From the NCBI GenBank assembly GCA_022823305.1, contig JAJDXK010000004.1:62001-126000 (forward strand): a stretch of 64,000 nt of DNA, written 5' to 3'. Below, piece after piece: positions 46,550 to 54,658 of the stretch. How positions within the stretch are numbered: the stretch's first letter is position 1; every line of letters begins with the position of its first letter. The notes beneath the pieces are model-generated. The model was given only the letters and a program-made list of their open reading frames with translations. It ran no database searches and had not been told where the DNA came from. Source of the DNA: Alphaproteobacteria bacterium (GTDB lineage Bacteria > Pseudomonadota > Alphaproteobacteria > UBA828). Position numbers and translations under genes: made by a program.

Positions 46550-47032
46550 TCAAGAATCCGCCGGCCGGCGCATCAGGATGTGGACGATCTCGTAGCTCAG
46601 CACCGCCTCGTCCCGCTGGTTGCGGACCTCGTAGGCCATGCGCAGGTAGCCGCGGTCGGGCTTCGAGCGCGAGGGGCGCGTCTCGGCGACGGTGGCGATC
46701 GCGTGGATGCGGTCGCCCGACCGCGCCGGGCGGCGGAAGCGCACGTTGTCGATCCCCGGCCCGCCGATGCAGGCCTCGCCCAGGAGGCCGAGGTCGTGGA
46801 AGAGCCGGAAGCCGAGCGCCATGGTCTGGAAGCCGCTGGCGATGAGCCCGCCGTAGGGCCCCGCTGCCGCGCTCTCGGCATCGACGTGGATGGGCTGGGG
46901 ATCGAACTGGCGCGCGAAGGCGACGATCTCCGCCTCGTCCAGCACCGTCTCGCCAGTGACGAAGCGCTCGCCCGCCGCGAAGTCGTCGAAGAAGCGGGCC
47001 GAGGCCGGGCCGGGCGCCGGGTCTGCGCTCAC
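46550..47032 (-). CDS. MaoC-like hot-dog dehydratase
   Basis: A 160-residue hot-dog protein of the MaoC (R-specific enoyl-CoA hydratase) type. The catalytic pair is Asp44 and His49 in QFDPQPIHVD, followed by GGLIASGFQT. It would hydrate a 2-enoyl-CoA or dehydrate the 3-hydroxy form. Start is GTG overlapping the flavin monooxygenase stop (GTGA), so the two are coupled. Confidence 0.88.
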   Translation of the reverse strand: MSADPAPGPASARFFDDFAAGERFVTGETVLDEAEIVAFARQFDPQPIHVDAESAAAGPYGGLIASGFQTMALGFRLFHDLGLLGEACIGGPGIDNVRFRRPARSGDRIHAIATVAETRPSRSKPDRGYLRMAYEVRNQRDEAVLSYEIVHILMRRPADS

Positions 47033-48186
47033 AGCGTCGGGTTGTCGATCTCGAGCCCGTAAAGCATCCGCCCGTAGGTCGTGAAGTTCACGTCCTTGTT
47101 CTGGGTGAAATGCTGGTTGGCCACCATCATGTCGGTGAAGAGGTTGCCGAGCGAGCTCGAGCTGTAGACGCTGGCCGCGCCCGAGAGGTCCCAGATGGCG
47201 CGCGAGGCGTCCATGGCGATGTTGCCGGCGTAGGTGGCGAGCGCGCGGCAGCGGGCGCGCTCCTCCAGCGTGGGCAGGCGGCCCTCGTCGCAGGCGATGG
47301 CGCTGATCTCGTCCGCCGCCATCTTCAGGAGCTGCCGCGCGCAGTCCACGGCGGCCCGGGACTCGGCGAAGCGGATGTGCTGCGAGGCGAAGGCGGCGAC
47401 GTTCTTCTCCGCCATGATGGAGCCCTTCTTCCTCGCGATCTCGTTGTACTCGGCGACGATCTCCAGCGCGATGCCGACCGCGCCGCTGGTGATGCCGATG
47501 CCGAAGATGGGATAGCTCGGCAGCGCGTAGAAGGGCCGCTCGCGCCAGTGGCCGCCGGGGGATTCGCCGCCGCGCAGCGCCTCCATCGAGAGCGCGCGGC
47601 GCTCGGGCACGAAGAACTCCTCGAGCTGCACGTGGTTGGTGCCGCTGCCGCGCAGGCCGAGCGCGTGCCAGGTGTCGAGGATCTCGATCTCGTCCCGCCT
47701 GATGAGGAAGTGCAGGTGACTCTCGTGCTCGCCGGCCCGGCCCTCCTCGTAGCCGGAGACGATGCACCAGTCACAGGTGTCGACACCGGTGACGAAGGGC
47801 CAGCGCCCGCTGACGCGGTAGCCGCCCTCGGCGCGCCGGTAGCGGCCGAGACTCTGGATCAGGATGCCGGCGACCATGTTCCTGGGGTCGTCGCCCCAGA
47901 CCTCGTCCTGCATCTCGCGCGGCCACTGGGCAACCATGAAGGCGTGAATGACGTACTGCACCGTGGCCCAGCCGGTGGAGCCGCAGGCGGCGCCGATCTC
48001 GGAGACGGCGTCGACGATGTTGCGCAGCGGCCCGCCCTCGCCGCCGTAGGCCGGCGGCTGCAGCAGCCGCGCCGCACCCGATTCCCGGATCATCCCGCGG
48101 ATTTCGGGCAGGACCTTGCGGTGCTCGCGGGTCTCCTCGCGCCGCGCGCGCAGGGCGGGCAGAAGGGCTGAGAGATCGGCGCGCAT
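47029..48186 (-). CDS. Acyl-CoA dehydrogenase-fold (group D) flavin monooxygenase
   Basis: A 385-residue protein with the acyl-CoA dehydrogenase fold, in the HsaA/HpaB-like group D monooxygenase branch rather than the dehydrogenases. Support: the short N-terminus LLPALRARREETREHRKVLPE, the YRVSGRWPFVTGVD strand (a dehydrogenase would have the usual G.K..ITN pattern), HALGLRGSGTNHVQLEEFFVP and a C-terminal HF-TQNKD segment instead of the dehydrogenase catalytic Glu region. Such enzymes use reduced FMN or FAD from a partner reductase to hydroxylate phenolic or other substrates; no reductase gene is adjacent. Good AGAGGGAG ribosome site; coupled to the MaoC gene. Confidence 0.85.
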   Translation of the reverse strand: MRADLSALLPALRARREETREHRKVLPEIRGMIRESGAARLLQPPAYGGEGGPLRNIVDAVSEIGAACGSTGWATVQYVIHAFMVAQWPREMQDEVWGDDPRNMVAGILIQSLGRYRRAEGGYRVSGRWPFVTGVDTCDWCIVSGYEEGRAGEHESHLHFLIRRDEIEILDTWHALGLRGSGTNHVQLEEFFVPERRALSMEALRGGESPGGHWRERPFYALPSYPIFGIGITSGAVGIALEIVAEYNEIARKKGSIMAEKNVAAFASQHIRFAESRAAVDCARQLLKMAADEISAIACDEGRLPTLEERARCRALATYAGNIAMDASRAIWDLSGAASVYSSSSLGNLFTDMMVANQHFTQNKDVNFTTYGRMLYGLEIDNPTL

Positions 48187-48310
48187 GGCTCCCTCTTGCT
48201 GATCCACGATGCCGGGAGAACGGCTCCCACGCCGGCCGGCGGCCCCGGCGCGCGCCATCATGGCGACGCCCGACGGCGGGAACAAGACCGGCCGCCCGCT
48301 TGGCCGAACG

Positions 48311-48343
48311 CTTGTGCTTGACCAAGCCTTGACCAAGTGCAAG
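48311..48343. promoter_or_regulatory. Symmetric CTTG/CAAG operator upstream of the Phd/VapC module
   Basis: The 33-base site contains six tetramers in mirror order: CTTG at 48311, CTTG at 48317, CAAG at 48323, then one central base, CTTG at 48328, CAAG at 48334, CAAG at 48340. Spacers mirror too (2, 2, 1, 2, 2). Two copies of CTTGACCAAG start 11 bases apart, one DNA turn. A possible -35 (TTGACC, 48329-48334) overlaps the site, with a weak -10 (GATAAG) at 48350. It is probably the autoregulatory operator of the antitoxin, 54 bases before its ATG. Confidence 0.7.
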
Positions 48344-48397
48344 ACGGCGGATAAGTGTCGACATCCACAGCGGCCGACGCGGCTGCGGGAGGAAATC

Positions 48398-48631
48398 ATG
48401 TCCCAAACGGTCAATGTCGGAGAAGCCAAGGCACAACTCTCGCGGCTGATCGCGCAAGCGGAAGCCGGCGAGGACGTGATTATCGCACGCGACGGCGTGC
48501 CCGCCGTCCGCATCGTGCCGGTGGAGAGACCCATCGCCGAGACCGTCGCATTGATTCGACAGGAACGGGCGCGCAGGCCGAGGGTTCCTGCGAGTGAGAT
48601 TCGTGCCGCCAAGGAAGAGGGCCGCGCCTGA
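48398..48631 (+). CDS. Phd/YefM-type antitoxin
   Basis: A 77-residue protein whose N-terminus TVNVGEAKAQLSRLI is the DNA-binding Phd/YefM fold, and whose C-terminus, rich in Arg, Ala and Glu, should wrap the toxin. It neutralises the VapC-type toxin and represses its own promoter. The ATG at 48398 has a strong GGGAGG. Its stop overlaps the toxin start by one base (TGATG). Confidence 0.9.
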   Translation: MSQTVNVGEAKAQLSRLIAQAEAGEDVIIARDGVPAVRIVPVERPIAETVALIRQERARRPRVPASEIRAAKEEGRA

Positions 48632-49032
48632 TGGCGATCGTTTTGGACGCCTCGATCGCCGCCGCGTGGTGTTTCCCCGACGAGCAGGCCGAGGCTGCAG
48701 AGCGGGTGCTTGACGGCCTGTCGCGGCTCGGCGGCGTAATCCCCGGAATATTCAGCTACGAGATCAGTAACGTCCTCATCGTGAACGAGCGCCGCGGACG
48801 CATCGATCAGACAGAAAGCATGCGCTTCCTGATGCGCTTGCGGTCACTGCGTCTGATGCAGGACGTTGCCCATGACGAGGACGCAGTCATGGCACTCGCA
48901 CGCAAGCATGGGCTGAGTGCCTATGACGCGGCATATCTGGAGACTGCGCTGCGCCGCGGCGACAGTCTGGCCACCCTCGACAAGAACCTGGCAAAGGCCG
49001 CTGCCGTTGAAGGCGTCGATCTGATCTGCTGA
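48631..49032 (+). CDS. vapC: VapC-type PIN-domain toxin
   Basis: A 133-residue PIN-domain ribonuclease toxin. Four acidic residues of the metal site are visible: Asp6 (VLDAS), Glu44 (SYEISN), Asp99 (SAYDAAYLE) and Asp117 (ATLDKN). Such proteins cut specific RNAs, often tRNA. With the Phd-type antitoxin it forms a type II toxin-antitoxin pair. The module sits alone between divergent metabolic genes. Confidence 0.93.
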   Translation: MAIVLDASIAAAWCFPDEQAEAAERVLDGLSRLGGVIPGIFSYEISNVLIVNERRGRIDQTESMRFLMRLRSLRLMQDVAHDEDAVMALARKHGLSAYDAAYLETALRRGDSLATLDKNLAKAAAVEGVDLIC

Positions 49033-49133
49033 TGCTCTGGACGAAATTCGCCCGGTGGCCGGAACAATGCCGGCCGCGACCCGTCCCGCGCGCCCGAATG
49101 GGGTTCCGCGCCGCCCGCGTAAGGCTGTAGTCT

Positions 49134-49157
49134 CCCGGCGCGCGGCGGGGCGCCGGG
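49134..49157 (+). other. GC-rich hairpin between vapC and the SDR gene
   Basis: CCCGGCGC and GCGCCGGG form an 8-bp perfect stem around an 8-base loop, 24 bases before the SDR start. No U-run follows, so a terminator role for vapC is doubtful; it could slow entry into the SDR mRNA or be chance in GC-rich DNA. The rest of the 148-base gap shows nothing notable. Confidence 0.3.
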
Positions 49158-49180
49158 CTTGAGAACACGGGGAGGACGGC

Positions 49181-49906
49181 ATGGGCGGGACGGCGATCGT
49201 GATCGGCGTGGGCGCAGGCGAAGGGCTGGGCGCGGCGGTCTGCCGCATGGCGGCGAGCGAGGGGCTGCACGTCTTCGTCGGCGGCCGCACCGGGGACAAG
49301 GTCGAGGCGGTGGCGGACGCGATCCGCACGGCCGGCGGGCAGGCCACCGCACAGGTCGCCGACACCACCGACGAAGGCTCGGTCACCGCCTTCGTCGCGG
49401 CGGCGGAGCGCGAAGGGCCCATCGACCTCGCCGTCTTCAACGCCGGCAACAACATGCCGGGCAACCCGCTGGAGATGGAGGCGGACTACTTCGAGACCTG
49501 CTGGCGCATCGGCTGCTTCGGCGGCTTCCTCTTCAGCCGCGAGGCGCTGCGCCGCATGGTGCCGCGCGGTGCGGGCACCCTGCTGCTCACGGGCGCGAGC
49601 GCGTCGATGCGCGGCAAGCCCAACTTCGCCGCCTTCACCACCGCCAAGGCCGGGCTCCGGGCGCTCGGCCAGAGCCTCGCGCGCGAGTTCGGCCCGCAGG
49701 GCATCCACGTGGCCCACGTGGTGGTCGACGGCGGCATCGACGGCTATCGGCTCAAGACCCGCGCGCCCGAGTTCGCCGCGCGCATGGGCGAGGGCGGGCT
49801 GATCGGCCTCGACGGGCTCGCGGAGTCCTACCGCTTTCTCTACCGCCAGCCGCGCAACGCCTGGACCCAGGAGCTCGACCTGCGCACCCACAAGGAAGAG
49901 TTCTGA
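49181..49906 (+). CDS. Short-chain dehydrogenase-like protein with Tyr-to-Phe at the active site
   Basis: A 241-residue classical SDR fold. The cofactor motif is GVGAGEGLG (9-17), NAG appears at 87-89 and the Ser strand is LLTGAS (135-140). The catalytic tyrosine position of YxxxK is Phe152 (FTTAK), with Lys156 kept. This removes the usual acid/base, so it may be a non-classical reductase, or bind NAD(P) without normal turnover. GGGGAGG precedes the ATG. A CoA-transferase gene follows 51 bases later. Confidence 0.85.
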   Translation: MGGTAIVIGVGAGEGLGAAVCRMAASEGLHVFVGGRTGDKVEAVADAIRTAGGQATAQVADTTDEGSVTAFVAAAEREGPIDLAVFNAGNNMPGNPLEMEADYFETCWRIGCFGGFLFSREALRRMVPRGAGTLLLTGASASMRGKPNFAAFTTAKAGLRALGQSLAREFGPQGIHVAHVVVDGGIDGYRLKTRAPEFAARMGEGGLIGLDGLAESYRFLYRQPRNAWTQELDLRTHKEEF

Positions 49907-49922
49907 GCGCGCCCGGCCGCGA

Positions 49923-49928
49923 TTGACA
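49923..49928 (+). promoter_or_regulatory. Consensus TTGACA before the CaiB/BaiF gene
   Basis: A perfect -35 hexamer lies 16 bases after the SDR stop and 29 before the next ATG. With a normal spacer the -10 region would be CTTTCT, which is weak, and transcription would begin at or next to the ATG. No ribosome site precedes that ATG, so leaderless initiation is possible. Confidence 0.3.
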
Positions 49929-49957
49929 CGCCGGGCCAAACCCCGCTTTCTGCCGCC

Positions 49958-51160
49958 ATGTCCGCGAAGCTGCCGCTCCACGGCGTCCGCGTCATCGACC
50001 TCGCGACCTTCATCGCGGGGCCGTTTACCGCCGCCATCCTCAGCGAGTTCGGCGCCGAGGTCATCAAGGTCGAGCAGCCGGGGCTGGGTGATCCGCTGCG
50101 CAAGTTCGGCTCCCCCAGCCAGCGGGGCGACGGCTACGCCTGGCTCTCGGAGCAGCGCAACAAGAAGTCCGTCACCCTCGACCTGCGCCGGCCCGAGGGC
50201 GCGGCCCTCTTCAAGCGGCTCGTCGCCGAGGCCGACGTGCTGTGCGAGAACTTTCGCCCCGGCACGCTGGAGAAATGGGGCCTGGGGCCCGACGAGCTGA
50301 AGGCCGTCAACCCCGCGCTGGTGCTGGTGCGCATCTCGGGCTACGGCCAGACCGGCCCCTATCGCGACCGCCCGGGCTTCGCCCGCATCGCGCACGCCTT
50401 CGGCGGGCTTACGCACCTGACGGGCGAGCCCGGCGGGCCGCCGCTCACGCCCGGCTCCACCTCGCTCGCCGACTACATCTCCGGCCTCTACGGCGCCGTC
50501 GGCACGCTGCTGGCGCTGCGCAGCCGGGAGGAGACGGGCGGGCAGACGATCGACATCGCGCTCTACGAATCGATCTTCCGCGTGCTCGACGAGATGGCCC
50601 CGCTCTTCGCTGCCACCGGCTTCGTCCGCCCCCGGCTGGGGCTCATGACCAGCAACGTCTGCCCGCATGGCCACTTCGAGTGCGGCGACGGCGGCTGGGT
50701 CGCCATCGCGTGCACCAGCGACAAGATGTGGCGCCGCATGGCCCAGGTGCTGGAGCGCGACGAGCTGGGCGAGGATCCCCGCTTCGCCACCAGCGCGAGC
50801 CGGGTGGAGAACCGCGACGAGGTCGAGGCCATGGTCACGGCCTTCACCCTCTCGCTGCCGCGCGATGCGGTGGTCGAGACCTGCAACGCCGGCGGGGTGC
50901 CGACGGCGCCGATCTACTCCGTCGCCGACATCTTCGAGGACCCGCACTACCGCGCGCGCGGCACCCTGCAGGAGGTGGTCGAGCCCGAGAGCGGCGAGCA
51001 TGTCCATGTGCCGGGCGTGCTGCCGGCGCTCTCGGAGACGCCGGGGCGGATCGAGAGCCTGGGCCCCCGCCTCGGCGCCCACAACGACGAGGTCTACGGC
51101 GGCCTGCTCGGCCTCTCGGCAGACGAGCGCGCGGCGCTCCGCGAGAAGGGGGTGATCTGA
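49958..51160 (+). CDS. CaiB/BaiF family (class III) CoA-transferase
   Basis: A 400-residue CoA-transferase. It starts with the family pattern GVRVIDLATFIAGPFTAAIL, then the EVIKVEQP CoA-binding segment, and holds the catalytic Asp172 in STSLADYISG, which forms the aspartyl-acyl intermediate. It moves CoA between carboxylic acids. The stop is directly followed by the thiE ATG with no gap. The donor and acceptor acids are unknown. Confidence 0.92.
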   Translation: MSAKLPLHGVRVIDLATFIAGPFTAAILSEFGAEVIKVEQPGLGDPLRKFGSPSQRGDGYAWLSEQRNKKSVTLDLRRPEGAALFKRLVAEADVLCENFRPGTLEKWGLGPDELKAVNPALVLVRISGYGQTGPYRDRPGFARIAHAFGGLTHLTGEPGGPPLTPGSTSLADYISGLYGAVGTLLALRSREETGGQTIDIALYESIFRVLDEMAPLFAATGFVRPRLGLMTSNVCPHGHFECGDGGWVAIACTSDKMWRRMAQVLERDELGEDPRFATSASRVENRDEVEAMVTAFTLSLPRDAVVETCNAGGVPTAPIYSVADIFEDPHYRARGTLQEVVEPESGEHVHVPGVLPALSETPGRIESLGPRLGAHNDEVYGGLLGLSADERAALREKGVI

Positions 51161-51799
51161 ATGCGGGAGCCCTGCCGGCTCTACCTCATCACCCCGCCCG
51201 CGTTCGCGCTCGACCCCTTCGCCGAACAGCTCGAGGCTGCGCTCCACGCCGGCGACGTCGCCTGCCTCCAGCTCCGGCTCAAGGAGGGCGACGACGATGC
51301 CGTGCGCCGCGCCGGCGAGCGGCTGAAGCCCATCTGCGACGCGCGCGACGTGCCGCTCATCGTCAACGACCGGCCCGACCTCGCCGCCGAGATCGGCGCC
51401 GACGGCGTCCACGTTGGCGCCGACGACGCGGGCTACGCCGAGGCGCGCGCGCGCGTGGGCGCGGACGCGACGGTGGGCGTGAGCTGCTACGATTCCCGCC
51501 ACCTCGCCATGGAGGCCGCGGCCTCGGGCGCCGACTACGTGGCCTTCGGCGCCTTCTTCCCTACCGAGACCAAGACGCCGCGCGCGCGCGCCGACATCCA
51601 CCTCATCAAGTGGTGGCACACGCTGATGGTCGTGCCCTGTGTCGCGATCGGCGGCATCACGGCGGAGAACTGCGCACCGCTGGTCGCGAACGGCGCCGAC
51701 TTCCTCGCCGTGATCGGCGGCGTCTGGTCACATCCGGAGGGGCCCGAGGCGGGCGTGCGCGCGATCAACCGTGCCATTGCCAGCGCCGGGGCGAGTTGA
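51161..51799 (+). CDS. thiE: Thiamine phosphate synthase
   Basis: A 212-residue TIM-barrel enzyme joining the pyrimidine and thiazole halves of thiamine. Signature blocks: [10 protein letters not shown] at the start, [30 protein letters not shown] and [15 protein letters not shown], then VAIGGIT near the phosphate site. No other thiamine gene is nearby, so the operon setting (after a CoA-transferase) is unusual. Length and motifs are normal. Confidence 0.9.
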   Translation: MREPCRLYLITPPAFALDPFAEQLEAALHAGDVACLQLRLKEGDDDAVRRAGERLKPICDARDVPLIVNDRPDLAAEIGADGVHVGADDAGYAEARARVGADATVGVSCYDSRHLAMEAAASGADYVAFGAFFPTETKTPRARADIHLIKWWHTLMVVPCVAIGGITAENCAPLVANGADFLAVIGGVWSHPEGPEAGVRAINRAIASAGAS

Positions 51800-51805
51800 T
51801 ATAGG
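51777..51805 (+). promoter_or_regulatory. Predicted sigma-70 promoter of efp
   Basis: TTGCCA (51777-51782, 5 of 6 matches) and TATAGG (51800-51805, 4 of 6) are exactly 17 bases apart. The -35 lies inside the end of thiE and the -10 touches its stop codon. Transcription would start near 51812, about 20 bases before the efp ATG. The short leader has a weak CTGCC/GGCAG pairing. Confidence 0.55.
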
Positions 51806-51832
51806 CTCCTGCCTTCCGCCACGGCAGAACCC

Positions 51833-52399
51833 ATGAAGATCAACGGCAACGCCATCCGCCCCGGCATGGTGATCGAGCATCAGGATCGCCTCTGGGTCGC
51901 GGTGAAGATCCAGCACACCCAGCCCGGCAAGGGCGGCGCCTACCTCCAGGTCGAGCTCAAGGACCTGCGCGACGGCACCAAGCTGAACGAGCGCTTCCGC
52001 GCCTCCGAGAGCGTCGAGCGCGCCCGCCTCGACCAGAAGCGCTACCAGTTCCTCTACGAGGACGGCGACCTGCTCCACTTCATGGACCAGGACACCTACG
52101 AGCAGACCAGCCTCGCGCGCGATCTGATCGGCGAGGGGATGGCCTTTCTCCAGGAGGGAATGACCGTCACCATCGAGTCACACGAGGGCGTCGCGCTCGG
52201 CGTGACCCTGCCGGACACCGCGGTGCAGACCGTGACCGAGACCGAGCCGGTGGTGAAGGGGCAGACGGCCGCGGCCTCGTACAAGCCCGCGCTGCTCGAC
52301 AACGGCGTGCGCCTGATGGTGCCGCCGCACATCTCCGAGGGCGAGCGCGTGGTGGTGAGCACCGCCGATTCGACCTATGTCGAGCGCGCCCGCGACTGA
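51833..52399 (+). CDS. efp: Elongation factor P
   Basis: A 188-residue three-domain translation factor that rescues ribosomes stalled on polyproline. The tip loop of domain I reads TQPGKGGAY with Lys33 as the residue normally modified. The ending is typical of domain III ([21 protein letters not shown]). No lysine-modification genes (epmA/epmB) are in the window. The start has only a weak ribosome site. Confidence 0.97.
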   Translation: MKINGNAIRPGMVIEHQDRLWVAVKIQHTQPGKGGAYLQVELKDLRDGTKLNERFRASESVERARLDQKRYQFLYEDGDLLHFMDQDTYEQTSLARDLIGEGMAFLQEGMTVTIESHEGVALGVTLPDTAVQTVTETEPVVKGQTAAASYKPALLDNGVRLMVPPHISEGERVVVSTADSTYVERARD

Positions 52400-52412
52400 C
52401 GCACCCACGCTG

Positions 52413-52433
52413 GGGCGGGACCGCCGCCCGCCC
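52413..52433 (+). terminator. Possible hairpin terminator after efp
   Basis: GGGCGGG and CCCGCCC form a 7-bp stem with a 7-base loop, 14 bases after the efp stop. A C-rich rather than T-rich stretch follows, so factor-independent termination would be weak. Confidence 0.3.
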
Positions 52434-52459
52434 TCCCCCCTCGACACGACCGCCACCCC

Positions 52460-53257
52460 ATGTCCCGCCGCTCGCCGCTGATCACGGTCATGGTCAACGC
52501 CGCCTACAAGGCGGCGCGCGACCTGATCCACGACTTCGGCGAGGTCGAGAACCTGCAGGTCTCGCGCAAGGGGCCGGCCGACTTCGTCTCCGCCGCCGAC
52601 CACCGGGCCGAGAAGACGCTGGTGGCGGAGCTGGGGCGCGCGAGGCCGCGCTTCGGCTTCCTGCTCGAGGAAGGCGGCGCCGTCGAGGGCGAGGACAGCT
52701 CCAACCGCTGGGTGGTCGACCCCCTGGACGGCACCACCAATTTCCTGCACGGGCTGCCTCACTTCGCGATCTCCATCGGGCTCGAGCGCGACGGCAAGCC
52801 CCATGCCGGCGTGATCTACGACCCGGTGCGCGACGAGCTCTTCTGGGCGGAAAACGGCGCCGGCGCCTTCCTCAACAACCAGCGGCTCAGGGTCTCCGCC
52901 CGACGCGAGCTGGCGCCGGCGCTGCTCGCGACGGGGCTGCCCTTCAGCGCCCGCCCGCGCTACCCGGGTCACGTCGAGATGGTGCGCCGGCTCGCCGGCG
53001 AGAGCGCGGGCGTGCGCCGCACCGGCTCGACCGCGCTCGACCTCGCCTACGTCGCCGCCGGGCGCTTCGACGGCTACTGGGGCTTCGGCATGGAGCCCTG
53101 GGACCTCGCCGCCGGCATCATCATCGTGCGCGAGTCCGGCGGCATCGTCACCGAGACGGGCGGCGGCGCGGACTCCATGACCAGCGGCGACGTGCTGGCC
53201 GCGAACGGCCACCTCCACGGCCTGCTGCGGGAGGCGCTGGCCTCGGCCGCAGGCTGA
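52460..53257 (+). CDS. Inositol monophosphatase family protein
   Basis: A 265-residue magnesium phosphatase of the IMPase/SuhB family. Metal-site residues: Glu70/Glu71 (LLEEGG), Asp87 and Asp90 in WVVDPLDGTTNFLHG, and Asp215 in EPWDLAAG. It likely hydrolyses inositol phosphates or similar, and SuhB members also aid rRNA transcription. It follows efp in a common alphaproteobacterial order. No ribosome site is evident before the ATG. Confidence 0.93.
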   Translation: MSRRSPLITVMVNAAYKAARDLIHDFGEVENLQVSRKGPADFVSAADHRAEKTLVAELGRARPRFGFLLEEGGAVEGEDSSNRWVVDPLDGTTNFLHGLPHFAISIGLERDGKPHAGVIYDPVRDELFWAENGAGAFLNNQRLRVSARRELAPALLATGLPFSARPRYPGHVEMVRRLAGESAGVRRTGSTALDLAYVAAGRFDGYWGFGMEPWDLAAGIIIVRESGGIVTETGGGADSMTSGDVLAANGHLHGLLREALASAAG

Positions 53258-53354
53258 GCGCGGCCCATGGGTGGCAGTTCCGCGCGCCTTGGGCGAAAAT
53301 GCGGGCGGACATCGGACGACGCGGGGCGCGGGCCCCGCAGGGAGGCTTACAGGC

Positions 53355-54623
53355 ATGGACGTGATCTTGAAGAACGCCCTCGTCGCGCACGAGGGCCAGC
53401 CGGTGCGCGCCGCCGACATCGCCATCGAGGGCGAGCGCATCGCAGCCGTCGAGCCGGGGATCACGGCCGAGGCGGGCGAGACGATCGACTGCGCCGGCCG
53501 GCTGGTCTCGGGCTCGCTGATCGACCCGCACGTCCATCTCGACGCGGTGCTCACCGCGAATCTCGAGGCCAACATCTCGGGCACGCTGCACGAGGGCATC
53601 GCCATCTGGGGCCGGCAGAAGGAGGACCGCAACCTCGAGGCGGTCAAGGCGCGGGCGAAGCGGGCGATCGACTGGGAGGTGGCCCAGGGCGCGGGCTTCA
53701 TCCGCACCCACGCCGATACCTCGGACGAGGACCAGCTCTCCATGCAGGCGCTGCTGGAGGTCAAGGACGAGGTCAGCGACCGGGTCGACCTGCAGGTCGT
53801 CGCCTTCCCCCAAGACGGCATCCACAGCCACCCGGGCGGGCCCGAGCTCTTCCTCCGCGCGCTCGACATGGGCCCCGACGTGATCGGCGGCATCCCCCAC
53901 AACGAGGCGACGCGGGAGGCGGGCGTCGCCAGCCTCAAGCTGATCTTCGACGAGGCCGAGAAGCGCGGCCTCCTGATCGACACCCACTGCGACGAGGTGG
54001 ACGATCCCAACTCGCGCTTCACCGAGGTGATGGCGCACGAGACCTATTACCGCGGCATGCAGGGGCGCGTGACCGCGAGCCACTGCGCGGCCATGCACTC
54101 CTACGCCAACGCCTACGCCTTCCGCCTCTTCGGCTGGCTGCAGCGGGGCGGGCTCAACATCGTCGCCAACCCCTTCGACAACCTGATCCTTCTGGCGCGG
54201 GAGGACAGCTACCCCAAGCGCCGCGCCATGACCCGCGTCAAGGAGCTGTGGCAGGCCGGAATCACCGTCGGCATCGGCCACGATTCGATCATGGACCCTT
54301 GGTATCCGCTGGGCCGCGGCGACATGGTGCAGGCGGCCTCGCTCGCGCTCCACGTCTGTCAGATGTCGGGCCAGGCCGAGATCGACGCCTGCTTCGACAT
54401 GGTGACCTGGAAGAACGCCCAGATTCTCGCGCTGGAGGATTACGGCGTCGCGCCGGGCTGCCGCGCCGACCTCGCGGTGTTCGACGCCGCCAGCAAGGCC
54501 GACGTGCTGCGCCTCAACCCGGCCTGTACGCACGTCTTCAAGCGCGGCAAGCTGGTCGCCGAGACCCCGCCCGCACAGTGTACGGTGATGGGCCAGCCGG
54601 TCGACATGCGGATGGATGGCTGA
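53355..54623 (+). CDS. CodA-like cytosine deaminase family amidohydrolase
   Basis: A 422-residue metal-dependent deaminase close to cytosine deaminase. Zinc or iron ligands: His59 and His61 in DPHVHLD, then IDTHCDEVDDP (His and nearby Glu), ASHCAAMHS and Asp in GIGHDSIMDPW. The segment SGTLHEGIAIWGRQKE is a CodA hallmark near residue 75. Substrates in the family include cytosine, isoguanine and creatinine-like rings. The ATG at 53355 is preceded by GGAGG somewhat far upstream. Next to an acyl-CoA dehydrogenase gene 35 bases on. Confidence 0.88.
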   Translation: MDVILKNALVAHEGQPVRAADIAIEGERIAAVEPGITAEAGETIDCAGRLVSGSLIDPHVHLDAVLTANLEANISGTLHEGIAIWGRQKEDRNLEAVKARAKRAIDWEVAQGAGFIRTHADTSDEDQLSMQALLEVKDEVSDRVDLQVVAFPQDGIHSHPGGPELFLRALDMGPDVIGGIPHNEATREAGVASLKLIFDEAEKRGLLIDTHCDEVDDPNSRFTEVMAHETYYRGMQGRVTASHCAAMHSYANAYAFRLFGWLQRGGLNIVANPFDNLILLAREDSYPKRRAMTRVKELWQAGITVGIGHDSIMDPWYPLGRGDMVQAASLALHVCQMSGQAEIDACFDMVTWKNAQILALEDYGVAPGCRADLAVFDAASKADVLRLNPACTHVFKRGKLVAETPPAQCTVMGQPVDMRMDG

Positions 54624-54658
54624 GCGCGGCCTCACGGGCAGCGAGGAGAGAGACGATC

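Noticed and set aside
49134-49157. Factor-independent terminator of vapC
   Set aside because: A hairpin exists but no U-run follows on the plus strand, and GC-rich DNA makes such stems common.
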